Assembly (NCBI GenBank): GCA_031292755.1
Contig: JARLGM010000054.1
Span: 1 to 36,880, forward strand
Source: Candidatus Sulfopaludibacter sp.
GTDB lineage: Bacteria; Acidobacteriota; Terriglobia; Bryobacterales; Bryobacteraceae
Length of the DNA: 36,880 nucleotides
Direction: 5' to 3'
A program made the position numbers and the translations under genes. The notes beneath the pieces are model-generated. The model saw only the letters and a list, made by a program, of their open reading frames with translations. It had not been told where the DNA came from and did no database searches. Each line of letters starts with the position of its first letter. Positions within the stretch are counted from its first letter, which is position 1. Below, in pieces: positions 7,991 to 16,122 of this stretch.

Positions 7991-9123
7991 CACGACCGGA
8001 GGCGCTGGAATTCGCCGGCGAATTGGTCCGGGCGGTGAACGCCCGCGACACCGCACGGCTGCTGTCTCTCTACAGCGAAAACGCCGTCGCCCGGAGTCCC
8101 ATGTTTCGCGAGATTGCCGGACGCGCGGCCATCGCCGAAAACTGGCGGACCCTGTTCTCGCTGTTCCCGGATCTGACCGTCGAGACCAAAGAGGTAATGG
8201 TGGATGGCCCGCGCATCGCCCTCATCGGCGCCGTCCGCGCCACGGACCGCAACGGCTGGTTCGGCCAGACACCCACCGGCGAGCGCATCGACTATCGCTG
8301 CGTCATCCTGCTGGAATTGGCCGCCGGAAAGATTGTTCGCGACGAGCGCCTATACGATCTGGCAGGCGTGCTGGAGCGGCTCGAAAAGTCACGCATCGAT
8401 AAGGAGCTGCGAACGGCGGCGGAAGTTCAGCGCATGCTCCTGTCGTGCAAGACCTGCCGGACCGCGCACTGTGAAGCGGCCGGCGACTCCGTCCCGTGCC
8501 GCTCCATCGGAGGCGATTTCTTCGAGATGATCCCTCTGGCCTCGGGCGCTTTCGGCATCGCGCTTGGCGACGTCTCCGGCAAGGGACCGGCTGCGGCGCT
8601 GCTCGCGGCCATGATTCAGGGCATGCTGGCGGCGGAGGCCGAAAACGAAGCGCGACCCTCGGCGGTGGTGGGCAAATTGAATCGCTCGCTGGCCCGACGC
8701 AAGTTCGATGCCCGGTTCGCCACGCTGGTTTACGGCATACTGTCGCCGGACGGCCGGTTCGCCTGCACCAACGCCGGACACAATCCTCCCATACTTCTCT
8801 CCGGCGGCCACATTCGCCGTCTGACATCCGGCGGACCGCCGCTCGGCTTGTTCGAGCAGGCCGGGTTCGAGGAAGAGACGCTTTCCCTGGGCGCCGGCGA
8901 CCGGCTGGTGCTGTTCTCCGACGGCGTGACCGAAGCGCGCAACGCCGCGGACGAAGAATTTGGCGACGACCGGCTGATCGCCTGCGCCACCGGTTTCACC
9001 GCCGCCCCGCCGTCGCAAATGGTGGCCGGAATCCTCGCGCACCTGCGGAAGTTTTGCGGCGGCATGCCATACCACGACGACGTGACCCTTGCGGTCGCGC
9101 GCAGGATCAGGAGCATAGAATGA
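7987..9123 (+). CDS. NTF2/SnoaL-like domain fused to PP2C (SpoIIE-type) phosphatase
   Basis: Residues 1-125 resemble a SnoaL/NTF2-like fold (EFAGELVRAVNARDTARLLS, then LFSLFPDLTVETKEVMVDG), a small ligand-binding barrel. A short helical linker follows (KELRTAAEVQRML), then a PP2C/RsbU-SpoIIE phosphatase with all metal-site blocks: IGGDFFEM, GDVSGKGPAA, TNAGHNPP, LFSDGVTEA and HDDVTLAV. Such enzymes usually dephosphorylate anti-anti-sigma factors or similar signalling partners in response to their sensor domain. Between linker and phosphatase lie four cysteines, C154-x2-C157-x4-C162-x8-C171, with His161, where relatives have none that I recall. The start is the ATG at 7987, overlapping the HxlR stop. 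No anti-sigma or STAS gene is adjacent, so the substrate is unknown. Confidence 0.88.
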   Translation: MTRPEALEFAGELVRAVNARDTARLLSLYSENAVARSPMFREIAGRAAIAENWRTLFSLFPDLTVETKEVMVDGPRIALIGAVRATDRNGWFGQTPTGERIDYRCVILLELAAGKIVRDERLYDLAGVLERLEKSRIDKELRTAAEVQRMLLSCKTCRTAHCEAAGDSVPCRSIGGDFFEMIPLASGAFGIALGDVSGKGPAAALLAAMIQGMLAAEAENEARPSAVVGKLNRSLARRKFDARFATLVYGILSPDGRFACTNAGHNPPILLSGGHIRRLTSGGPPLGLFEQAGFEEETLSLGAGDRLVLFSDGVTEARNAADEEFGDDRLIACATGFTAAPPSQMVAGILAHLRKFCGGMPYHDDVTLAVARRIRSIE

Positions 9124-9608
9124 GCAAAACCGAGAGACGCGGCTTTCTCCGCCGCGCGGCAGCCCTCGCGGCAGCCGCACCTACGCTGAATGCCGAAGAC
9201 TCTCCCGCCCTCGCCTTCAGTAACCGCGCGCATCTGTTTGCGCACCCCAAAGTGAAAGAGAAACTCACCTGGTGCTTCACCGAAATCCTGGGCTGCGGCG
9301 CACCGGTTTCTCTGCATGCGCCGGGGCTTGCGGAACCGATCCTCGCCTTCCGGTTTCCCGGCGGCGGCTCGCTGAGCATCGAGTTCACGCTGGACGCCCT
9401 GGACGAAGCGCAGGTCCGCCGCGGAGCGTGGCTCGAAATCCGTGCCGCCAACCCGCCGGCGTTAAAGAAAAAGATCCTCGATGCCGGCCTTCCGGAAGTG
9501 AGGTACCCCGCCACCACTACCTTCTATTTCGCCGCGCCCGGAGGCCAGGTGTTCGGCGTCGCCGGCGCTCGCAATCCCTCCGCCGGAGAACTGCGCACCG
9601 GCAAATAG
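9120..9608 (+). CDS. Tat-exported VOC (glyoxalase-like) protein
   Basis: The 162-residue product starts with a twin-arginine signal (TERRGFLRRAAALAAAAP) and a likely cleavage near residues 24-26. The mature part shows a VOC/glyoxalase half-barrel pattern: a first strand with a hydrophobic ILAFRFPGG, a helix NPPALKKKILDAGLPEV, and a closing strand FYFAAPGGQVFGVAG. VOC proteins isomerise, cleave or bind small molecules at a metal site; the metal ligands cannot be assigned safely. Its start overlaps the phosphatase stop (ATGA), so it is the last member of the HxlR operon. Export through Tat implies folding, perhaps with a cofactor, before leaving the cytoplasm. Confidence 0.75.
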   Translation: MSKTERRGFLRRAAALAAAAPTLNAEDSPALAFSNRAHLFAHPKVKEKLTWCFTEILGCGAPVSLHAPGLAEPILAFRFPGGGSLSIEFTLDALDEAQVRRGAWLEIRAANPPALKKKILDAGLPEVRYPATTTFYFAAPGGQVFGVAGARNPSAGELRTGK

Positions 9609-9646
9609 CCTCTTTACTCCGAAATTGCGGTAGGCTAACCTGTGGC

Positions 9647-11632
9647 TTGTCCCCAAAACCGGCTGGCGCCAGGGAACTGCCCGCCAATGCCTATACGCCG
9701 CTGCCATCCGGAACCAGCTACCAGCCCGTAGTCCCCGCGTCCGCGGCGCTGCCGGAACTCACCCCGCGCTCGGTCGGATGGGGCCTATTCCTTTGCGTCA
9801 TTTTCACTGTGGCGTCGGCCTACTCGGGGCTCAAAGTCGGCCAAGTCATGGAAGCGGCCATCCCCATCTCCATCCTGGCCATCGGACTCGCCCGCGTCTA
9901 CCGGCGCCGCTCCACGTTACTGGAGAACGTGATCATTACCGGCATCGGCGGACTGGCCGGCTCTGTCGTGGCCGGCGCCATCTTCACTCTGCCGGCGCTC
10001 TACATCCTGAAACTGGACCCGCACCCCGTGCAGACCATCTTCATCTGCCTGGCCGGAGGATGTCTGGGGGTGTTGTTCCTCATCCCGCTGCGCCGTTACT
10101 TTGTCCGCGAAATGCACGGCCGTCTTCCTTACCCCGAAGCCACCGCCATTACCGAAGTGCTGGTTACCGGCGAAAAAGGCGGCTCCCAGGCCAAGCTGCT
10201 GCTCCAGGCCACCGCCATCGCCGGCGTCTACGATTTTCTGGTCACCACCTTCCATGTCTGGAAGGAGTATCTCGACTTCCAGTTCCTCCCCGCCGTGCAC
10301 GCCCTCTCCGAACGAGCCCGCGTTGCCGCGAGCTTCGATGCCATCGGCTTCATCCTGGGACTCGGCTATGTCATGGGTCTACGCAGTTCGCTGATTCTTT
10401 GCGCCGGAGGCGTCCTGTCCAATCTGGTGCTGGTGCCGCTCATCTGGATGATCGGCAGCCACATGCCCGATTCCGCCGTTTATCCCGGCACCGTCCCCAT
10501 CGCCCAGATGACGGCGGCGCAGATCTTCCGCGGCTACGTGCGCTTCGTCGGCGTCGGCGCCATCGCGACCGCGGGCATCTTCGGCATCCTCAAATCCATG
10601 CGGATTGTCGCCGGCTCCTTCGGTGTGGCCCTGCGCGCCTTCCGCCGGGGGGAACCCGCCAGCGGTGAACGTACGGATCGCGATATCCCGGTGATGAGCA
10701 TTCTGGCCGGCGTCATCGCCGGCGCCATCGGCGTAGCCCTGCTGCTCGGCCGCCTGGCGCCGTCCGTGCCCGTCGTCCTCACCGGACTGGTCCTCACCCT
10801 GGTCTTTGCCTTCTTCTTCACCTCCGTCGCCGCCAACGCCATTGCCACCACGGCGCGCAACCCGGTCTCCGGCATGACCATGCTGACGATCATCATCAGT
10901 TCCATCGTGCTTCTGCGTTTCGGCCTCTCCGGCACCAGCGGCATGTTCTTCGTGATGGCCATCGCGGGCATGGTGTGCACCGCACTCTCCGTCTCCGGCC
11001 AGGCCATTACGGATTTCAAAACGGGCTATTGGCTGGGCTCCACGCCGGCGGCCCAGGAGAAGGTGAAATTCCTCGGTGTCATCGCGGCATCGGTGGTCGT
11101 GGGTCTGACCATCGTCCTACTCGCGCAGGCGTTCCAGTTCGGCGATGCGGCGCCCGGCGACACGCGCGCGGTCCTCCCGTCCCCCCAGGCGTCCATCATG
11201 AAAGCCCTGGTGGAAGGCTTCATGAGCCGCCAGCCGGTGGCCTACGCCCTGTTCGGCGCCGGCGCGGCCATCGCGGTCGCCATGGAGATGCTGCAGGTGC
11301 CCGCGCTCATTTTCGCCCTCGGTATGTACCTGCCGCTGGAACTGAATACGCCCGCCCTGGTGGGTGGATTCCTGGCCCACTTCCTGAGCAAGCGCGACGC
11401 CACGGTGCGCGAGCGCGGCGTCATCGTGGCGTCGGGGCTGATGGCCGGAGGAGCGCTCGGCGGAGTCTTCGGCGCTGCTTGCCGGCTCATCCCCGGCTAT
11501 ACCGAAGGGTGGTTCACCACCCCGTTCTACGGCAATGAAGCGGTGTCGCAGTCCATCTCCGCGGCGCTCTTCATCGGCCTCTGCGTGTACCTTTGGAAGG
11601 CCTCCACCGGCGGCGCGCCGTCTTCCCGGTGA
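9647..11632 (+). CDS. OPT-family oligopeptide transporter
   Basis: This polytopic membrane protein has some 14-16 hydrophobic segments in 661 residues and the family hallmarks near the N-terminus, SAYSGLKVGQVMEAAIPISI and LLENVIITGIGGLAGSVVAG, plus LPYPEATAITEVL. It matches the bacterial OPT group usually described by TIGR00733, proton-driven importers of peptides or metal chelates. I chose the TTG at 9647 (SPKPAGARELPANAY) because the frame before it only shadows the VOC gene; no clear ribosome site is visible. Internal repeats of AGVIAGAIGVALLLG type mark the second half. It lies 38 bases after the HxlR operon and may be read with it. Confidence 0.9.
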   Translation: MSPKPAGARELPANAYTPLPSGTSYQPVVPASAALPELTPRSVGWGLFLCVIFTVASAYSGLKVGQVMEAAIPISILAIGLARVYRRRSTLLENVIITGIGGLAGSVVAGAIFTLPALYILKLDPHPVQTIFICLAGGCLGVLFLIPLRRYFVREMHGRLPYPEATAITEVLVTGEKGGSQAKLLLQATAIAGVYDFLVTTFHVWKEYLDFQFLPAVHALSERARVAASFDAIGFILGLGYVMGLRSSLILCAGGVLSNLVLVPLIWMIGSHMPDSAVYPGTVPIAQMTAAQIFRGYVRFVGVGAIATAGIFGILKSMRIVAGSFGVALRAFRRGEPASGERTDRDIPVMSILAGVIAGAIGVALLLGRLAPSVPVVLTGLVLTLVFAFFFTSVAANAIATTARNPVSGMTMLTIIISSIVLLRFGLSGTSGMFFVMAIAGMVCTALSVSGQAITDFKTGYWLGSTPAAQEKVKFLGVIAASVVVGLTIVLLAQAFQFGDAAPGDTRAVLPSPQASIMKALVEGFMSRQPVAYALFGAGAAIAVAMEMLQVPALIFALGMYLPLELNTPALVGGFLAHFLSKRDATVRERGVIVASGLMAGGALGGVFGAACRLIPGYTEGWFTTPFYGNEAVSQSISAALFIGLCVYLWKASTGGAPSSR

Positions 11633-11702
11633 TGGGCTACGCCGTACGCCGGGCGAACCGCGCCCGTCTGGACAGGCCGCGAGGGCTATCCTACAATGCA
11701 AG

Positions 11703-12479
11703 TTGACCCCCGTTCTGGACATTCCGCACGCTGCCGGTGCGTTCGCCTCGGCGTTCCTGGCAGGCGCCATTAATTCGGTGGCCGGTGGCGGCACCCTGGT
11801 ATCGTTCCCTACTCTCATCTGGCTCGGACTGGATTCGGTTACGGCCAATGCCACCAGCACCGTGGCCATCTGGCCGGGCACTTTGGGCAGCGCGTGGGGA
11901 TACCGCCGCGAAATGGCCCAGGTGGAGCCGCGCTTCTGGCTCATGATTGTCCCCAGCGTGGTGGGCGGCATTACCGGCGCGCTGCTGCTTCGCTTCACGC
12001 CGCCGGCCGTGTTCGACCACCTGGTGCCCTTCCTGATTCTGTTCGCGACGCTGTTGTTCATGGCGCAGGAGCCGGTGCAGCGCGGGCTCAAGACCGGTGA
12101 CGCCGGCACGCGGCGGTCCACCTCCTGGCTGGTTTGGGGCCTGCTGTTCCAATTGGGCGTGGGCCTTTACGGAGGGTATTTCGGCGCCGGTATCGGCATT
12201 CTGATGCTGGCTGCCCTGAGTATTCAGGGGCTCAAGAATATCCACGAGATGAACAGCCTCAAGGTAGTGCTGGGCGGCAGTATCAACGGCGTTGCCGCGG
12301 CCTATTTCATCTTTGCGCGCATGGTCTACTGGCCCTACGTGCTGCTGATGGCGGTGGCCGCCATTCTGGGAGGATGGGGCGGCGCCGGCACGGCACGAAA
12401 GCTGGGCTCCAAAGCGGTAAAGCGCATTGTGATCGTTATCGGTTTCTTCATGGCGGCCGCGTTATTTGTGAAAAGATAG
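11703..12479 (+). CDS. TauE/SafE-family membrane permease
   Basis: The 258-residue protein has eight or so membrane spans arranged as two related halves, each opened by a glycine-rich motif: FLAGAINSVAGGGTLVSFP and LYGGYFGAGIGILMLAALS. These are the TauE/SafE (DUF81) signatures of exporters or importers of sulfite, sulfoacetate and other small anions. The substrate here cannot be inferred. The start is uncertain: TTG at 11703 is the only reasonable in-frame codon, because the ATG at 11696 is out of frame. The stop lies six bases before the following ATG, so the two genes are likely co-transcribed. Confidence 0.9.
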   Translation: MTPVLDIPHAAGAFASAFLAGAINSVAGGGTLVSFPTLIWLGLDSVTANATSTVAIWPGTLGSAWGYRREMAQVEPRFWLMIVPSVVGGITGALLLRFTPPAVFDHLVPFLILFATLLFMAQEPVQRGLKTGDAGTRRSTSWLVWGLLFQLGVGLYGGYFGAGIGILMLAALSIQGLKNIHEMNSLKVVLGGSINGVAAAYFIFARMVYWPYVLLMAVAAILGGWGGAGTARKLGSKAVKRIVIVIGFFMAAALFVKR

Positions 12480-12485
12480 AATGCC

Positions 12486-14630
12486 ATGAAGCACGCGTGG
12501 ATCCTGGCGAGTGCCCTGCTCGCCGGTTTGATCGTTCTGCCCCGCTATGTGGATAGCTGTTCGCCGGCGCCTCCGGAACTTCGCTTCACGACGTACCACA
12601 ACATGCTGCCCGCGGAGCTGGCCGGCGGCCGCATCGGCGTGCTCCGTCCCCACTTCCGGCGGCGGTCGCTGCTGCTGGCCTATCGCGGACTCTCGGGCCT
12701 GCCGGTGCGCACGGACGAATTGCATCTGGCGGGCGTGCCCTTGTACTACTTTGGGAGCGATGCGTGGCTGAAAGCGCGCCTGCTGCTAACCGGCGTGCCT
12801 GGGGTGAAGACCATCGATGTCACCAAGAAGGTTCCGGGCCAGGATTATCAGTTCTACACCAATTGCCTGGATGACGCCTTCGCCACCGCGACGGCCACCC
12901 TGCGGAATCGCGTGGCGCAGTGGGGTGCCGCCAGCCCGCAGACGGCCGAATGGCTGCGCGGCCAGGACCAGGTATTCCAGAACTGCGCCGCGGGGCCAGC
13001 GATTCCCCAGCCGCTGACGGGGGGAGACAAACTGCTGGCCGCGGACCGCGAATACCAGATCGCGGCGGCCGAATTCTATGCGGAGCAGTACGACCGGGCG
13101 GCGGCCGACTTCGACAGGATCAGCAGCGATGCCGGCTCGCCCTGGCACGATACCGCGCGCTACGTGGCCGCGCGCGTTCGCATCCGGCAGGGCACGATGG
13201 GCAAGGACGCGGCGAAACTGCGCGATGCCGGAGCACGGCTGGAGGCGATTGTGAAAGACCCCGCGGCAGCGAACTGGCACGCGCCGGCAGAAGCGCTGTT
13301 GGGGTTTGTGCGCGCGCAGGCCGAGCCGGAGAAACAACTGGCAGCGCTGGGAAGGCAACTGATGCAGCCCGGCCCTCCGGAGCAACTGGAACGCGCGCTC
13401 ACCGACTACACCAGCATTTGGGACCGGGTGGAGACGGACAAAGCGTTCGTGCCGCCGCCGGACAGCGACGTGGCGCAATGGATCGCCGCATTTCAAGCCG
13501 ATCGACCGGCCATCGACACCTGGCGCGCCAAAAAGACCTTGCCCTGGCTCATTGCGGCTCTGCAAAAGGCGCAGACCAGCGATCCCGAACTGATCGCCGC
13601 GGCGCATGACGTCAAGCCCGATTCGCCGGCCTGGGACAGCGTTACCTATTACGGAATCCTGGCGGAGATTCGCGCCGGCGAATTGGATGCCGCCCGCGCG
13701 TGGGCCGGCGACGCGCTCGCCGCCAAGCCGGCTCTCGCCACCGCCAATCTTTTGCGCAGCGAACGCCTGCGCCTGGCGCGCGATTGGACCGAATTTCTGC
13801 AATTCGCCCCGCGGCGTCCGGTGACGGATATGTCCGATGAAGACGAGTCGGACGAGCCCATCGACGATGCGACGTTGAAGCAGCATCCGGTCGCGCTGGA
13901 TGCCGATAGCGTGACCGCCCTGAACCATCGCGTTCCGCTGTCGTTGTGGCTGGATGCCGCGCAGAACAGCCTGATGCCGGCGAACCTCCAGAGCGGTATT
14001 GCGCAGGCGGGCTGGGTGCGTGCCGTGGTCCTGGGCAATAACGACGTCGCGCGGAAGCTCGCCGAGCGCCTCGGGAAGCTGAAGCCCGTGCTGGCCGTGG
14101 AGATGCGCACCTGGCTGGCAGAAAAGGATCCGGCTGCGGCGCAATTCACGGCGGTGTTCCTGATGCTGCGCGCTCCGGGGCTGGAACCGATGGTCCGTTA
14201 CGGCTCGGGGCGCGAAACTCCGGTGACGAAGAGCGATATCTTCCGCGATAACTGGTGGTTGCTCGAGCCCATGGGCAGGGTCTACGATAGCGAGCACAAT
14301 CACCAGGCGCTCTTTGACCTCTACCCGGACGGGCAGTTCGGACCGACGGGGTTTCTGCCGGAAGGGCGGGCTTCCGCCGCCGCCAAAGAGTGGCAGGACT
14401 TGAACCAGCGGGCGCAGAATTCGGTCAACTATCTGTGTACCCAGACACTGGAGTGGGCTCGCGCCCATCCCGAGGATCCGCGCGTGCCGCAAGCCCTGCA
14501 CCTGGATGTGGAGGCGACGCACTATGGGCCTTCGGACAAATCGAGCAGCTACTCGCGCCAAGCGTTCGACCTGCTCCACCGCCGGTATCCGAATTCCGAG
14601 TGGACCAAAAAGACGAAGTATTGGTACTGA
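12486..14630 (+). CDS. Exported TPR-like protein of unknown function
   Basis: I do not recognise a named family. The 714 residues begin with a signal-like segment (MKHAWILASALLAGLIVLP) followed by a lone Cys25 in YVDSCSPAPP. That is not a proper lipobox, although a weak lipoprotein reading is possible. The bulk is alpha-helical with TPR/SEL1-like pairs, for example AAAEFYAEQYDRAAADFDRI followed by DTARYVAARVRIRQG, and later AGELDAARAWAGDALAAKPA. The last third contains acidic DMSDEDESDEPIDD and a Trp/Tyr-rich tail ending TKKTKYWY. A cell-envelope scaffold or assembly role is plausible but only inferred. It is read just after the TauE-like gene and is followed one base later by a 43-codon frame. 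Confidence 0.8.
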   Translation: MKHAWILASALLAGLIVLPRYVDSCSPAPPELRFTTYHNMLPAELAGGRIGVLRPHFRRRSLLLAYRGLSGLPVRTDELHLAGVPLYYFGSDAWLKARLLLTGVPGVKTIDVTKKVPGQDYQFYTNCLDDAFATATATLRNRVAQWGAASPQTAEWLRGQDQVFQNCAAGPAIPQPLTGGDKLLAADREYQIAAAEFYAEQYDRAAADFDRISSDAGSPWHDTARYVAARVRIRQGTMGKDAAKLRDAGARLEAIVKDPAAANWHAPAEALLGFVRAQAEPEKQLAALGRQLMQPGPPEQLERALTDYTSIWDRVETDKAFVPPPDSDVAQWIAAFQADRPAIDTWRAKKTLPWLIAALQKAQTSDPELIAAAHDVKPDSPAWDSVTYYGILAEIRAGELDAARAWAGDALAAKPALATANLLRSERLRLARDWTEFLQFAPRRPVTDMSDEDESDEPIDDATLKQHPVALDADSVTALNHRVPLSLWLDAAQNSLMPANLQSGIAQAGWVRAVVLGNNDVARKLAERLGKLKPVLAVEMRTWLAEKDPAAAQFTAVFLMLRAPGLEPMVRYGSGRETPVTKSDIFRDNWWLLEPMGRVYDSEHNHQALFDLYPDGQFGPTGFLPEGRASAAAKEWQDLNQRAQNSVNYLCTQTLEWARAHPEDPRVPQALHLDVEATHYGPSDKSSSYSRQAFDLLHRRYPNSEWTKKTKYWY

Positions 14631-14631
14631 C

Positions 14632-14763
14632 GTGACTGAACTTTACAAGAAGCTTCGCTACGAGTTCGGAAGCGACTCTGCCTACGGCGCCGATGCCATG
14701 AAACAAGGTAACCAGGCGGCGCAAGGATTCATCGAAGACTACCACAAGAACCCACCAAAGTAA
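14632..14763 (+). CDS. Small 43-residue protein, unknown
   Basis: A GTG one base after the TGA of the TPR-like gene opens a 43-codon frame (TELYKKLRYEFGSDSAYGAD, then a Lys/Asn-rich end KNPPK). The composition is protein-like, with amphipathic helix pattern and balanced charge, unlike the arginine-rich shadow frames elsewhere. Stop-start coupling could let ribosomes reinitiate. It could equally be the detached C-terminus of the upstream protein after a nonsense change, since both end in basic tails. No family is recognised. Confidence 0.4.
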   Translation: MTELYKKLRYEFGSDSAYGADAMKQGNQAAQGFIEDYHKNPPK

Positions 14764-15029
14764 TCTCGGCCTATGCCTCTACTGCCTCCTTGTCTCTCTG
14801 GTGGCTCCGTCGAAGGCCGCGGCCCAGTCTCGAACAGATCGCGACGTCTGTCCCGAAATTGTCACAACCTTAGTTCCGCAGCGGGTCTTCAAAGTGCCAA
14901 CGAAGCTTCTAGCCCAGACCTTAAGGGTGAGCGCCGACATGTCCTGTATGCAACCGGGATTGAATAGAAATTCAGGGGAACCGGGGACGACCGGACGTCC
15001 GCCCATAAGTCCGTGCTCTCTCACACGGT
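14764..15029. other. Gene-free stretch without recognisable content
   Basis: Frames on both strands are short and show no family pattern. The base composition looks less GC-rich than the neighbouring genes and the third-position GC bias is lost, as expected for decaying DNA. It may be the unrecognisable 5' part of the pseudogene that follows. Confidence 0.5.
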
Positions 15030-15365
15030 CTCGTCGACGCCGTTCCAGCCCCGTTCACGGTGAGTTTTCAAGATGCAGATGGCAAATCCCTGACGATACC
15101 GATATTGGGTAAGCCGTGACTTTTTCGGGCGCCATTCCGGTTGGCGGCTCACAGGTCATTGAAACTCAGGGCACGGGCGCCAAACTGCTTCAGGGTTGGG
15201 CTGAGGTGATTGCAGGCGAGTCAGGTATCAGTTCGGAAGGCGCGGTTCCGAGCACCGGGGTTGATCTCCGTCGTCTTTAGAGACGAGAATGGACAGCAAT
15301 TGTCTAACGCCACGAGCGACTTTCCTGCCTTCGGAGTTTCCCGAGAACACGGACCACAAAGGGTG
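15030..15365 (+). pseudogene. Remnant of a Solibacter-type secreted beta-sheet protein
   Basis: Three overlapping frames carry consecutive protein-like blocks: 15030-15119 with PAPFTVSFQDADGKSLTIPI, 15116-15280 with GAIPVGGSQVIETQGTGAKL and LQGWAEVIAGESGI, and 15273 onward with VFRDENGQQLSNATSDF. The order and wording resemble a repeated domain of acidobacterial secreted proteins in which a strand about data or space is followed by a proline/glycine turn, an ETxGTG turn and QGWAEV. Each change of frame comes with a stop (TGA 15117, TAG 15278), so at least two frameshifts are needed. The third block runs into a REP-like hairpin at 15366, which may have truncated the gene. Confidence 0.65.
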
Positions 15366-15419
15366 ACCGCTTACTAACGTGCGCGGCTCTGATCGGAGCG
15401 GCGCACATCAGCAAGCGGT
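15366..15419 (-). repeat. REP-like inverted pair forming a long hairpin
   Basis: Two 24-base arms (15366-15389 and 15396-15419) are inverted around the six-base loop TGATCG. In RNA of the minus strand 23 of 24 positions pair, three as G-U, whereas the plus strand has three A-C or C-A clashes and one G-G; this favours a role in minus-strand transcripts, 41 bases past the terC stop. Read on the minus strand, 15366-15391 matches the repeat at 33815-33840 in 21 of 26 positions (both start CAGAGCCGCG and end AGCGGT). It therefore looks like a REPIN-type doublet that also may stabilise or end the ribF-terC message. It is not followed by a good U-run. Confidence 0.75.
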
Positions 15420-15459
15420 GTTTTCGATAGGTCGGTGAAATTCTGAAACGGCAACCAGA

Positions 15460-16122
15460 TCAGGCGGTGCGTCTTTTCAGGAAAACGCCGGTGCCGATCA
15501 GCAGCATGACCAGGGCGCTATCCACGCTATAGCGGAGCATCGTAGAAGGGTGCAGCAACTGCTGCACAAACGGATCGGCGAACACCATATCTCCTCCGAC
15601 TTTCCCCAGAATGCCGGCGCCCAGGTAGACGGTCCACGGGTAGCGGTTCATCAGGTCCGCCAGCAGATTGCTGGAGAAGACGACGAACGGAATGCTGACG
15701 CACAGGCCGAAGCCGATCAGCCAGAAATCGCCGTGGGATGCTCCGGCGATAGCCAAGATGTTGTCCGTGGACATGGTGAGATCGGCGAACACGACGTACC
15801 AGATGGCTTGCAGCAGGCGCTTGGGCGAAGGCGCCGATTCCGGCGGCTCGCAGGCATCGCGCAGCACTTTGACCGCGATCCACAGAACGAACAGTCCGCC
15901 CGCGAGTTCCACGTAGCGGATGCTCAGCAGGCGCGCCGCGAAGTAGGTAAGCACAACGCGTAGAAGCACCGCGAAGGCGGCGCCCAAAGTGGTTCCCAGG
16001 CGCCGTTCACGCCGGGGCAGGGAGCGCACCGCGAGCGCGATCACCAGGGCGTTATCGCCAGCCAGCAACAGGTCGATCAGAATGATCGAGAGCCCGCTAA
16101 TCAGGAAGCGGCCGTTAATCAT
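15460..16122 (-). CDS. TerC-family integral membrane protein (YjbE type)
   Basis: The 220-residue protein has seven hydrophobic segments and the TerC hallmarks: IDLLLAGDNALVIALAV in the first half and DLTMSTDNILAIAGA in the second, whose acidic residues are thought to bind metal. Members export or balance manganese and help metal loading of exported proteins. The length fits the YjbE subgroup. The ATG at 16122 lies inside the end of ribF (8-base overlap), so expression depends on the upstream operon; no separate manganese riboswitch is possible here. A strong hairpin lies 41 bases after the stop. Confidence 0.88.
   Translation of the reverse strand: MINGRFLISGLSIILIDLLLAGDNALVIALAVRSLPRRERRLGTTLGAAFAVLLRVVLTYFAARLLSIRYVELAGGLFVLWIAVKVLRDACEPPESAPSPKRLLQAIWYVVFADLTMSTDNILAIAGASHGDFWLIGFGLCVSIPFVVFSSNLLADLMNRYPWTVYLGAGILGKVGGDMVFADPFVQQLLHPSTMLRYSVDSALVMLLIGTGVFLKRRTA

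Noticed and set aside
12786..14579. A 597-codon minus-strand open frame opposite the TPR-like gene
   Set aside because: Its composition is typical of an antisense shadow in GC-rich DNA, with no signal, motif or ribosome site. The plus-strand frame has a signal peptide and helical repeats.
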